From contig JBCBHO010000004.1 of NCBI GenBank assembly GCA_038525525.1, forward strand, positions 124,001-188,000: a stretch of DNA of 64,000 bases, given 5' to 3'. Position 1 is the first letter of the stretch; every line of letters starts with the position of its first letter. Of the stretch, positions 15,987-24,369 are shown one piece after another. The notes under the pieces were generated by a model. That model was not told where the DNA came from. It ran no database searches and worked only from the letters and a program-made list of their open reading frames with translations. Origin of the DNA: Shimia_B sp038525525 (GTDB taxonomy: Bacteria; Pseudomonadota; Alphaproteobacteria; Rhodobacterales; Rhodobacteraceae). The translations under genes were made by a program, and so were the position numbers.

Positions 15987-17021
15987 ATGGATAGAATCGC
16001 GGATTACAAGGCCGTCGTCGGTGCGCTTCCCCTGCCTGCAGTCCTCGTGGGGCAGGGAAAACGCGTCCTCGTGATGAACGCAGCCTCCAGAGAGCTCCTT
16101 GGGCACAACGCCGAAGGGGCGCATTACACGTTCATCCTGCGCCAGCCTTCCGCCACGACAGCCTTGGAACAGACCCTTTTGGACGGCGCGGCGCGCACGG
16201 CTCGAATCGATCTCAGTATCGGTGCCGTGCCCTCCGCCTTCACGATCGACATCACGCCGCTGGCGGCCCAGCCGAGCCCCGGGGTCCTTCTCGTCTTCCG
16301 CGATGTGTCCGGCGAAGAGGGGCTCGGGCAGATGCGGCGCGACTTCGTGGCCAATGTGAGCCATGAGCTGCGCACGCCGCTCACCGCCCTCAGCGGCTTC
16401 ATCGAGACGCTGCGCGGCCCCGCCCGTGGTGATGCCGCAGCCACCGACCGTTTCCTCGGCATGATGGAGGTGGAAGCCGAGCGCATGCGGCGCCTCGTGC
16501 ATGATCTTTTGTCGCTAAGCCGGGTCGAGAGCGAGGCACGGCTGCGCCCTGAGGCCCGTGTCGAGCTGACGGAGGCGCTGCGCGAGGCCGTGGAGACGGT
16601 GCGACATGCCATGAAGGATCATGCGGGCGAGCTGAGCCTCGATCTTCCCGAGGAAAAGGTCTGGATCAACGGGGACCGTGACCAGCTCATGCAGGTGGCG
16701 CGCAACCTCCTCGAGAACGCGATCAAGTACGGGGCAGGGGAGGTGGATGTGACGATGTCGCTGCCGGAGCGCGAGCCTGCCATGCGCGGCCCGGCGGTCC
16801 TCCTCGACATCCGCGACAATGGCGAGGGCATCGAACCGCATCACCTGCCGCGCCTGACAGAGCGCTTCTACCGGATCGATACCCACCGGTCCCGGGAGCA
16901 GGGGGGGACCGGCCTCGGCCTCGCCATCGTCAAGCACATCGTCAGCCGTCACCGCGGGCGCCTGCGCATCAGTTCGGTGCGCGGGGAGGGCTCGGTCTTC
17001 ACCGTGGTTTTGCCTCGGTGA
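15987..17021 (+). CDS. phoR: Phosphate regulon sensor histidine kinase PhoR
   Basis: This 344-aa kinase has a short PAS-like N-terminal domain (residues 8-108) and a HisKA domain with the phospho-accepting His126 in VANVSHELRTPLTALSGF. The HATPase domain carries NLLENAIKYG (N box), DNGEGIEP (G1) and GGTGLGLAIVKH (G2). It heads the pst-pho cluster, which supports a role in phosphorylating PhoB. No transmembrane segment is visible, whereas E. coli PhoR is membrane anchored, so this form may be cytoplasmic. Confidence 0.92.
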   Translation: MDRIADYKAVVGALPLPAVLVGQGKRVLVMNAASRELLGHNAEGAHYTFILRQPSATTALEQTLLDGAARTARIDLSIGAVPSAFTIDITPLAAQPSPGVLLVFRDVSGEEGLGQMRRDFVANVSHELRTPLTALSGFIETLRGPARGDAAATDRFLGMMEVEAERMRRLVHDLLSLSRVESEARLRPEARVELTEALREAVETVRHAMKDHAGELSLDLPEEKVWINGDRDQLMQVARNLLENAIKYGAGEVDVTMSLPEREPAMRGPAVLLDIRDNGEGIEPHHLPRLTERFYRIDTHRSREQGGTGLGLAIVKHIVSRHRGRLRISSVRGEGSVFTVVLPR

Positions 17022-17079
17022 GCCCCTTGCGACGGGGCTGGATGGCCCGGCTCAGGGTGCCGTCGCGGCAAGACGGGAC

Positions 17080-17097
17080 TTGTCGTAAAACCGTTAC
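17080..17097 (+). promoter_or_regulatory. Pho box upstream of pstS
   Basis: TTGTCGTAAAACCGTTAC matches the 18-nt PhoB box consensus CTGTCATAAAACTGTCAY at 14 positions, including both TGTC/CGTTA-type halves and the central AAAA. It lies 103 bp before the pstS ATG, in the gap after phoR, and points to phosphate-starvation control of pstSCAB-phoU-phoB. Confidence 0.75.
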
Positions 17098-17200
17098 AAA
17101 ACCTTTGCAAAAGCGTCGTGCCGCATGGGTAGTGGGTCGCCCATGGCCCCGAGCCACCCGGGGGAACCACACGCTCGAACAAGCTAAGGAGCAACTGTTC

Positions 17201-18238
17201 ATGTCTTTCACAAAAATGACCGCATCCGCGATCGCGATCACGGCCATTGCCGGCGCTGCACAAGCCCGCGACCAGGTCCAGATCGCCGGCTCGTCCACCG
17301 TGCTGCCATACGCGTCGATCGTGGCCGAACTCTTCGGCGACAACACGGACTTCCCGACGCCGGTCGTGGAATCCGGCGGGTCGTCGTCCGGTCTGCGCCG
17401 TTTCTGCGAAGGTGTTGGCGTCAACACTATCGACATCGCCAACGCATCCCGCGCCATCCGTGAGAGCGAAATCGCCGCCTGCGCCGAGGCCGGCGTCACC
17501 GACATCATCGAAGTGCGCATCGGCTATGACGGCATCGTTTTCGCCTCGCAGATCGACGGCCCGGCCTATGACGCCTTCACGCCGTCGGATTGGTTCAACG
17601 CACTCGCACCCCGCGTGATGGTGAACGGCGAGCTCGTCGACAACCCGCACACGCAGTGGTCCGATTTCAACGGCGACCTGCCCTCCGAGGAAATCCTCGC
17701 CTTCATCCCGGGCACGAAGCACGGCACGCGCGAAGTCTTCGAAGAGAAGGTGATCGCGGCTGGCTGTGAAGCCACCGGCGCATTCGAAGCCATGATGGCA
17801 GCCGGCATGTCCGAGGACGATGCCGAGGATGCTTGCCTCGAGGTGCGCACCGATGGCCGCTCCGTGGACATCGACGGCGACTACACCGAGACCCTCGCGC
17901 GCATCGACGCAAACTCCAACGGCATCGGCGTGTTCGGTCTCTCGTTCTACGAGAACAACACCGACAAGCTGAAAGTGGCCACGATGTCCGGCGTGTCGCC
18001 GTCCACCGAGACCATCTCCACCGGTGAGTACCCCGTGTCCCGCCCGCTCTTCTTCTACATCAAGGCGGCGCATATCGGCGTGATCCCCGGCCTGAAGGAA
18101 TACGCCCAGTTCTTCATGGCTGACCAGATCTCCGGCCCCGGCGGCCCGCTGGCAAACTATGGCATCGTGCCCGATCCCGAGCTCGCCGCGACGCAAGCGA
18201 TGATCGAGGCAGAAGAGGTCATGGGCTCCGCCATGTAA
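17201..18238 (+). CDS. pstS: Phosphate-binding protein PstS
   Basis: This 345-aa periplasmic protein has a signal peptide ending AAQA and then RDQVQIAGSSTVLPYASIVAE. The GSST loop contacts phosphate in the family; GGSSSGLRRFCEGVG and IANASRAI are the other ligand loops. It captures phosphate for PstCAB. ATG at 17201 is preceded by AAGGAG. It is followed by two hairpins, which may raise its mRNA level above the permease genes. Confidence 0.93.
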   Translation: MSFTKMTASAIAITAIAGAAQARDQVQIAGSSTVLPYASIVAELFGDNTDFPTPVVESGGSSSGLRRFCEGVGVNTIDIANASRAIRESEIAACAEAGVTDIIEVRIGYDGIVFASQIDGPAYDAFTPSDWFNALAPRVMVNGELVDNPHTQWSDFNGDLPSEEILAFIPGTKHGTREVFEEKVIAAGCEATGAFEAMMAAGMSEDDAEDACLEVRTDGRSVDIDGDYTETLARIDANSNGIGVFGLSFYENNTDKLKVATMSGVSPSTETISTGEYPVSRPLFFYIKAAHIGVIPGLKEYAQFFMADQISGPGGPLANYGIVPDPELAATQAMIEAEEVMGSAM

Positions 18239-18249
18239 GCCTTGCTGAG

Positions 18250-18274
18250 CCCTGCGCGGATCCTCTGCGCAGGG
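18250..18274 (+). terminator. First hairpin between pstS and pstC
   Basis: An 8-bp perfect GC-rich stem (18250-18257 with 18267-18274) encloses a 9-nt loop, 12 bp after the pstS stop. No U run follows directly, so it probably acts as a 3' stabiliser or partial terminator. Confidence 0.55.
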
Positions 18275-18290
18275 ATCTTACGAAAAAAGC

Positions 18291-18316
18291 GAGGCAGCTC
18301 TCTCCGGGGCTGCCTC
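18291..18316 (+). terminator. Second hairpin between pstS and pstC
   Basis: An 8-bp perfect stem (18291-18298 with 18309-18316) is followed by a pyrimidine-rich tract TCTCGTCTCT. Together with the first hairpin it likely makes most transcripts end after pstS, with readthrough to pstC. Confidence 0.5.
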
Positions 18317-18345
18317 TCTCGTCTCTAGGCTAGGATGCCAACATC

Positions 18346-19830
18346 ATGTCGGCAGGAACCATCGTCCTCATTCTCCTCGCGCTCGGCGCGACCAGCTACG
18401 TGGTCATGCGTCGGCGGGCCATGATCTCTGCCGGGGGAGACCGCCGCAATCTCCATTCCCTGCCGTCCTACTACGGCTCGAACGGTGCGCTCGCCGTCCT
18501 CGTCCCCTCGCTCCTGGCCCTTGCCGCGTGGTCCATCCTGCAACCGATCATCATCGGCGCATCGATCCGCGGGGACATCACCGAACAGCAGCTCATCACC
18601 GATGGCCTGAACATGAGCCTCGTGCTCTCGGACGTGCGCCGCGTGGCTGACGGTCTCGACGTTGCCGTGGCCGAAGGTGCCATGACCGAGGAAATGGCTG
18701 AGAACATGCGCACCGACTTCACCGACGTGCGCCAGCGGTTGGGCGATGTGGGTGTGGCGCTCGGCTCGGACGTCGACCAGGGCATCCTGCGCAGCGCCCA
18801 GGACTACCGCGCGATGACATCCACCGGCGATATGCTGCGCATGGTCTTCGTGCTCTTCATCGCTGCTGCGGGCTTCGCCTATGCCTGGTTCCGCACGGAC
18901 AGGGCCTTCCGGGCGCGCAATACCGTGGAACGCGCGGTTATGGCGCTCCTCGTCGCGGCGGCCTCCATCGCGATCCTCACGACCGTCGGGATCGTGCTCT
19001 CGCTGATCTTCAATACGGTCGAATTCCTTCAGATCTATCCGCCCGCGCAGTTCTTCTTCAATCTAGAGTGGGCGCCGAGCTTCACCGGCCGGGGCGGGGC
19101 CTCATCGCTGGGGGTGCTGCCGCTCCTCTGGGGGACGCTTTACATCTCGCTCGTGGCGCTCTGTGTAGCTGTGCCCATCGGCCTCTTCGCGGCGATCTAT
19201 CTGTCTGAATATGCGTCGCCCGCCGTGCGTTCAGTGGCCAAGCCGCTTCTCGAGGTGCTCGCTGGCATCCCCACCATCGTTTACGGCCTCTTCGCGCTTC
19301 TCACGGTGGGGCCTTTCCTCGTCTCGGTCTTTGGCGATGGCGGTACGCTCGGGGTGACTTGGATGTCCGGCGGGACGGCGGTCATGACCGCGGGTCTCGT
19401 CATGGGCCTCATGCTCATCCCCTTCGTCTCCTCGCTCTCGGACGACATCATCAATGCGGTGCCGCAGGCCATGCGCGACGGCTCCCTGGGCCTCGGCGCG
19501 ACGCACTCCGAGACGATCCGGCAGGTCGTGCTTCCGGCGGCGCTGCCCGGCATCGTTGGCGCGATCCTTCTCGCTGCCTCGCGTGCCATCGGGGAGACGA
19601 TGATCGTCGTCCTCGGGGCAGGGGCCGCGGCCCGCCTGTCGCTCAATCCGTTCGAGGCCATGACCACGGTCACCGCCAAGATCGTCTCGCAGCTCACCGG
19701 GGACAGCGATTTTGCCTCGCCCGAAGCCTTGGTCGCTTTCGCCCTCGGCATGACGCTCTTCGTCATCACGCTCGGGCTCAACGTCTTTGCCCTCTACATC
19801 GTCCGCAAGTATCGGGAGCAGTACGAATGA
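18346..19830 (+). CDS. pstC: Phosphate ABC transporter permease PstC
   Basis: This 494-aa membrane protein has a long N-terminal part with two membrane segments and a periplasmic stretch (residues about 65-170). The usual PstC core follows, with LPLLWGTLYISLVALCVAVPIGLFAAIYLSEYA and the cytoplasmic ATPase-contact loop ALGLGATHSETIRQVVLPAALPG. It is longer than E. coli PstC (319 aa), a form seen in alphaproteobacteria. Its stop overlaps pstA as ATGA. Confidence 0.93.
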   Translation: MSAGTIVLILLALGATSYVVMRRRAMISAGGDRRNLHSLPSYYGSNGALAVLVPSLLALAAWSILQPIIIGASIRGDITEQQLITDGLNMSLVLSDVRRVADGLDVAVAEGAMTEEMAENMRTDFTDVRQRLGDVGVALGSDVDQGILRSAQDYRAMTSTGDMLRMVFVLFIAAAGFAYAWFRTDRAFRARNTVERAVMALLVAAASIAILTTVGIVLSLIFNTVEFLQIYPPAQFFFNLEWAPSFTGRGGASSLGVLPLLWGTLYISLVALCVAVPIGLFAAIYLSEYASPAVRSVAKPLLEVLAGIPTIVYGLFALLTVGPFLVSVFGDGGTLGVTWMSGGTAVMTAGLVMGLMLIPFVSSLSDDIINAVPQAMRDGSLGLGATHSETIRQVVLPAALPGIVGAILLAASRAIGETMIVVLGAGAAARLSLNPFEAMTTVTAKIVSQLTGDSDFASPEALVAFALGMTLFVITLGLNVFALYIVRKYREQYE

Positions 19831-21155
19831 CCGACGCAACAGCCCCCGCCGCCGCACCTGCCAAGGGGAAGTCGCTCCTCTCGGTCGATGATCGCACGAA
19901 GAAGCGCAACGCCGCCGAGACCCGCTTCAAGGCCTATGGCGTGGCCGCGATCGTCACGGGCCTCCTCGCCCTCGTGGTGCTGCTTTGGGCGATCCTGTCC
20001 AACGGCCTCCCGGCGTTCCAGCGGACGGTCGTCCAGGTCGACATGACTGTCACGCAGGAACAGTTCGATGCCGCCGAGGGCACTCTCTTCAAGACGGCCG
20101 AGTACGAAAACCTCTTCATCGCCGCGCTCTCGGATGCTCTGCAAGACGCCGGGATCGAGGCCGATCTCGACCCCGACGCTCTCGAGCGGCTCGTGGGCTC
20201 CGTGGGGGCCGATCTGCGCGAGTTCTATCGCGAGGACCCGGCGCGCATCGGCGAGACCGTCCGCTTCGAGCTCCCGGCCGCTTCCGCCGTTGACCGGTAC
20301 TTCAAGGGCTCGCTCGCCGTAGAGAACATTACCGCGGAAAACCGTTTCATCCAGCCGGAGGACCTCGTCGTGGCCGAGGCCATGACGGAAGCAGGGCTCA
20401 TGGCCAGCGTCTTCGACTGGAATTTCATCACCGGCGTGGATACCGGTGTGGACAATGCCGGGGCAGCAGGCATCGGCGCCTCTGTCCTCGGCTCCTTCTT
20501 CATGATGATCGTGGTGCTCGTGCTGGCCTTGCCCATCGGCGTGGCGGCCTCGATCTACCTGGAGGAATTCGCGCCGAAGAACCGCTTCACCGACCTCATC
20601 GAGGTCAACATCTCGAACCTCGCCGCGGTGCCCTCCATCGTGTTCGGTATCCTCGGGCTCGCGGTCTTCATCCAGTTCATGCACCTGCCGCAATCGGCGC
20701 CCCTCGTGGGCGGGCTCGTGCTCACGCTCATGACGCTGCCCACGATCATCATCTCGACGCGCGCCTCGCTGAAGGCCGTGCCGCCCTCGATCCGTGACGC
20801 AGCACTCGGGGTAGGGGCCTCGAAAATGCAGGCCGTCTTCCACCACGTGCTGCCGCTCGCCGCGCCGGGCATCCTCACGGGCACCATCATCGGTCTCGCG
20901 CAGGCCCTGGGCGAAACGGCGCCGCTTCTTCTCATCGGGATGGTGGGTTTCGTGGCGCGCTACCCCGATACCTTCCTGAGCGGGCTCGAGGGGCCGAACT
21001 CCGCCATGCCCGCGCAGATCTTCAACTGGGCCTCGCGCTCAGACGCCGTCTTCACCGAGAAGGCATGGGGCGGGATCATCCTGTTGCTTCTCTTCCTCTT
21101 CACGATGAACATCATCGCCATTATCCTGCGCCGCCGCTTCGAGCGCCGCTGGTAA
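19827..21155 (+). CDS. pstA: Phosphate ABC transporter permease PstA
   Basis: This 442-aa protein has a first membrane segment near residue 40, a large charged periplasmic domain (about 65-200; DUF3333-like), and then the PstA permease core with VALALPIGVAAS-like LVLALPIGVAASIYLEEFAPK and the coupling loop DAALGVGASKMQAVFHHVLPLAAPG. It pairs with PstC. The ATG at 19827 was chosen from the ATGA overlap with pstC; the open frame continues upstream but inside pstC. Confidence 0.92.
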   Translation: MTDATAPAAAPAKGKSLLSVDDRTKKRNAAETRFKAYGVAAIVTGLLALVVLLWAILSNGLPAFQRTVVQVDMTVTQEQFDAAEGTLFKTAEYENLFIAALSDALQDAGIEADLDPDALERLVGSVGADLREFYREDPARIGETVRFELPAASAVDRYFKGSLAVENITAENRFIQPEDLVVAEAMTEAGLMASVFDWNFITGVDTGVDNAGAAGIGASVLGSFFMMIVVLVLALPIGVAASIYLEEFAPKNRFTDLIEVNISNLAAVPSIVFGILGLAVFIQFMHLPQSAPLVGGLVLTLMTLPTIIISTRASLKAVPPSIRDAALGVGASKMQAVFHHVLPLAAPGILTGTIIGLAQALGETAPLLLIGMVGFVARYPDTFLSGLEGPNSAMPAQIFNWASRSDAVFTEKAWGGIILLLLFLFTMNIIAIILRRRFERRW

Positions 21156-21171
21156 GGAAGGACCAGAGCCC

Positions 21172-21972
21172 ATGTACGACGATATCAGACGAGCGGAGCG
21201 AGACGTGGCCAACAATGACACCAAGATCGGGGCCAAGGGCGTCGATGTCTATTACGGCGATAACCACGCCATCAAGGACGTGAACGTCGACATCGAGGAC
21301 AAGACGGTCACTGCCTTCATCGGGCCCTCCGGCTGTGGCAAGTCCACCTTCCTGCGCTGCATCAACCGCATGAACGACACGATCGACAGCTGCCGCGTGA
21401 CAGGCGATATCCGCCTCGACGGCGAGGACATCAATCACCGGGACGTGGACCCGGTGCAGCTCCGCGCCAAGGTCGGCATGGTCTTCCAGAAGCCAAATCC
21501 CTTCCCGAAGTCGATCTATGACAACGTGGCCTACGGCCCGCGCATCCACGGGCTTGCGAAGAACAGGGCGGAACTCGATGAAATCGTGGAAAAATCGCTG
21601 CGTCGTGGTGCCATCTGGGACGAAGTGAAGGACCGCCTCAGCGCCCCCGGCACCGGCCTCTCCGGCGGCCAGCAGCAGCGCCTGTGCATCGCGCGTGCGG
21701 TGGCCACCGAGCCCGAGGTCCTGCTCATGGACGAGCCGTGCTCGGCGCTCGATCCCATCGCCACGGGGCAAGTGGAAGAGCTCATCGACGAGCTGCGCAA
21801 GAACTATTCGGTCGTCATCGTCACGCACTCCATGCAGCAGGCCGCGCGCGTGAGCCAGAAGACGGCCTTCTTCCATCTCGGCAACCTCGTGGAATACGGC
21901 GACACGGGCCAGATCTTCACCAACCCCGTGGATTCGCGCACCGAGTCCTACATCACCGGACGGATCGGCTAG
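21172..21972 (+). CDS. pstB: Phosphate ABC transporter ATP-binding protein PstB
   Basis: This 266-aa ATPase has Walker A GPSGCGKST, the PstB stretch LRCINRMNDTI, signature LSGGQQQRLCIARAVA, Walker B VLLMDEPCSALDP and H-loop VTHSMQQA. It energises phosphate uptake and, in known systems, takes part in PhoR signalling with PhoU. It lies 16 bp after pstA and 4 bp before phoU. Confidence 0.95.
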   Translation: MYDDIRRAERDVANNDTKIGAKGVDVYYGDNHAIKDVNVDIEDKTVTAFIGPSGCGKSTFLRCINRMNDTIDSCRVTGDIRLDGEDINHRDVDPVQLRAKVGMVFQKPNPFPKSIYDNVAYGPRIHGLAKNRAELDEIVEKSLRRGAIWDEVKDRLSAPGTGLSGGQQQRLCIARAVATEPEVLLMDEPCSALDPIATGQVEELIDELRKNYSVVIVTHSMQQAARVSQKTAFFHLGNLVEYGDTGQIFTNPVDSRTESYITGRIG

Positions 21973-21976
21973 ACCC

Positions 21977-22690
21977 ATGCAAGATCAGCACATCGCCTCC
22001 GCTTTCGACCGTGATCTCGAGGGGCTCCAAGCCAATATCATGAAGATGGGCGGGCTCGTGGAAGCCGCCATCCTCGAGAGCACCCGCGCGCTCGCAGAGC
22101 GGGACGTGGAACTCGCCGAGACGGTCCGCGCCGCCGATAGCGCCATCGACGATCTCGAGAGTTTCATCAACGAGGATTGCGCGCGCGTCATTGCCATGCG
22201 TCAGCCCATGTCCAGTGACTTGCGCATCATTCTCACCGTCATGAAGGTTTCCGCCAATCTCGAGCGCATCGCCGACTATGCCAAGAACATCGCCAAGCGG
22301 ACGACCGTGCTGGCCGAGACGGGGCCCATAAACGGCTCTGACCAGGCGATTAAGCGCATGGCGCGCGAGGTGGAGACGATGCTCAAGGACACGCTTGATG
22401 CCTTCATCCAGCGCGACGCCGAGCTTGCCGGGGATGTGCGCGACCGCGATCACTCCGTCGATCAGATGTACAACGCGCTCTTTCGCGAATTCCTCACGCA
22501 CATGATGGAAGACCCGCGCAATATCACCACCTGCATGCATCTGCATTTCATCGCCAAGAACATCGAGCGGATGGGCGATCACACGACCAATATCGCCGAG
22601 GAGGTCATCTACCTCGTCACCGGCGAGCATCCCGACGATCCGCGCCCCAAGGGCGACACCGCGCCGGGGATCGAACGGACGACCGCATGA
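21977..22690 (+). CDS. phoU: Phosphate signalling protein PhoU
   Basis: This 237-aa all-helical protein shows the two PhoU repeats. Typical stretches are LQANIMKMGGLVEAAI, RQPMSSDLRIILTVMKVSANLERIADYAKNIAK and, in the second half, HFIAKNIERMGDHTTNIAE. PhoU links PstB status to PhoR kinase activity. The stop overlaps phoB as ATGA. Confidence 0.94.
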   Translation: MQDQHIASAFDRDLEGLQANIMKMGGLVEAAILESTRALAERDVELAETVRAADSAIDDLESFINEDCARVIAMRQPMSSDLRIILTVMKVSANLERIADYAKNIAKRTTVLAETGPINGSDQAIKRMAREVETMLKDTLDAFIQRDAELAGDVRDRDHSVDQMYNALFREFLTHMMEDPRNITTCMHLHFIAKNIERMGDHTTNIAEEVIYLVTGEHPDDPRPKGDTAPGIERTTA

Positions 22691-23373
22691 GCGACCAGCC
22701 CTCGGTTCTCCTCGTGGAAGACGAGCCTGCGCAGCGGGCCGTGCTCTCTTACAACCTGGAGAGCGAGGGCTACCGCGTGATCGAGGCAGAGAACGGGGAG
22801 GAGGCGCTCCTTCTCGTCGACGAGGACAAGCCCGACGTCGTCGTGCTCGACTGGATGCTGCCCAACGTGTCAGGCATCGAGGTCTGCAGGCAGCTCAAGA
22901 TGCGCAAGGAGACGCGCGCGCTCCCCATCATCATGCTGTCCGCGCGCACCGAGGAGGTGGACAAGATCCGCGGCCTCGAGACGGGCGCCGACGACTACGT
23001 CACGAAGCCCTATTCGGTGCTCGAGCTCATGGCGCGGGTGAAGGCGCAGCTCCGCCGCGCGCGGCCCGGCGCGACCGGGGAGAGGCTTCACTTCGAGGAC
23101 ATCACGCTCGATACCGAGCATCACCGGGTGAGCCGGGCAGGGCGGGACGTGAAGCTCGGGCCCACGGAATTCCGGCTCCTGACGACGTTCATGGAGAAGC
23201 CCGGCCGCGTCTGGAGCCGCGAGCAGCTTCTCGACCGGGTCTGGGGCCGCGAGATCTACGTGGATACGCGCACGGTTGACGTCCATATTGGGCGGCTCCG
23301 GAAGGCGCTCTGCAAGGATGGCGGGGACGATCCCGTGCGCACGGTACGCGGCGCGGGCTATGCGCTGGGCTAG
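22687..23373 (+). CDS. phoB: Phosphate regulon response regulator PhoB
   Basis: This 228-aa regulator has a receiver domain with acidic pocket EDE near residue 11, phosphorylated Asp in VVVLDWMLPNVSG (about residue 54) and conserved Lys in TKPYS. A winged-helix OmpR-type DNA-binding domain follows, including FRLLTTFMEKPGRVWSREQLLDRVWG and the recognition helix TVDVHIGRLRKAL. It would bind the Pho box seen before pstS. It is the last gene of the cluster. Confidence 0.95.
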   Translation: MSDQPSVLLVEDEPAQRAVLSYNLESEGYRVIEAENGEEALLLVDEDKPDVVVLDWMLPNVSGIEVCRQLKMRKETRALPIIMLSARTEEVDKIRGLETGADDYVTKPYSVLELMARVKAQLRRARPGATGERLHFEDITLDTEHHRVSRAGRDVKLGPTEFRLLTTFMEKPGRVWSREQLLDRVWGREIYVDTRTVDVHIGRLRKALCKDGGDDPVRTVRGAGYALG

Positions 23374-23487
23374 GGACCTCAACTGCGACCCGCAAGACGC
23401 TGCAGAGAAATGATATTTCTGGCTTAGACAGACGCCACTTGTGGCGAGGCCCGCTTTGCGACTAGCGTCGCGCAAAAGGGATGCGCC

Positions 23488-24294
23488 ATGGCACGTGACT
23501 GGGATGATGCTTTCGCCAACATGGCCCATATTCCGGGCAGCGGGGCTTTTCCCGAAGCATGGGCGCAGGACGCCGCGGACTTTCGCGCCCGCTGCGGCCG
23601 CCACGAGCGCATCAGCTACGGCGATAAACCGCCTGAAATCATTGATACTTTCTCACCTCAAGCCGCGTCTCGAGGCCTCTTCATATTCGTCCATGGCGGC
23701 TACTGGATGCGCACGTCGCCCGATGACTGGAGCCATCTCGCGGAGGGCGCGGTGGCGCTTGGATACACCGCAGCGCTCATCGGCTATACGCTGACACCCG
23801 CGGCCACGATCCCGGAGATCACGCAACAAGTGGCGCGCGGAATCCGGCACGTGGCGCGGGCCCATGCAGGGCCCATCCATCTGGTGGGGCATTCCGCGGG
23901 CGCGCATCTCGCAGCGCGCGCGCTCTGCGATGACACGACGCTGGAGCCCGCTATCCTCATGCGCATTGCAAGTCTCACGGGGCTAGGTGGTGTCTACGAT
24001 CTCCGGCCGTTGCTCATGACGGAGATGAACTGGACGCTGGGGCTCACGGGCCAGTCCGCGGCGCTCGAGAGCCCGATCTTGCATCGACCGAAGGTGGATG
24101 TGCCGATGACGATCTGGGTCGGCGCGGACGAACGGCCGGAATTCGTGCGTCAGTCTCGCGCCATGGCGCTGGTCTGGGAAGGTCTCGGGGCCGAGATCAC
24201 GCTGGTGGAGGAGGCGGGTGCGCACCATTTCTCCATACTCGACGGGCTGCGGTCCGCTGATGCGGCGTTGATGCGACAAGTCATGGCTAGGTGA
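23488..24294 (+). CDS. Alpha/beta hydrolase (kynurenine formamidase/BD-FAE-like)
   Basis: This 268-aa soluble hydrolase has the oxyanion motif HGGYW at about residue 70, the nucleophile in GHSAGAH at about 132, a late acid in WVGADERPEF and the catalytic His in GAHHFSIL. The HGGYW form is typical of arylformamidases and related esterases. The substrate is unknown and no tryptophan-degradation genes are nearby. An upstream in-frame start is possible, since the ribosome site before ATG 23488 is weak. Confidence 0.82.
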   Translation: MARDWDDAFANMAHIPGSGAFPEAWAQDAADFRARCGRHERISYGDKPPEIIDTFSPQAASRGLFIFVHGGYWMRTSPDDWSHLAEGAVALGYTAALIGYTLTPAATIPEITQQVARGIRHVARAHAGPIHLVGHSAGAHLAARALCDDTTLEPAILMRIASLTGLGGVYDLRPLLMTEMNWTLGLTGQSAALESPILHRPKVDVPMTIWVGADERPEFVRQSRAMALVWEGLGAEITLVEEAGAHHFSILDGLRSADAALMRQVMAR

Positions 24295-24369
24295 GACATA
24301 CAGGCAAAAGGCTTGTAATCAGTATTATGTGTAAAAAACTGATGCCGCTTAGGGCGTTGTATCAACACC

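Noticed and set aside
23406..23420. AGAAAT-GAT-ATTTCT inverted repeat after phoB as a terminator
   Set aside because: The stem is short, AT-rich and lacks a U run; it could equally be part of the promoter of the next gene.
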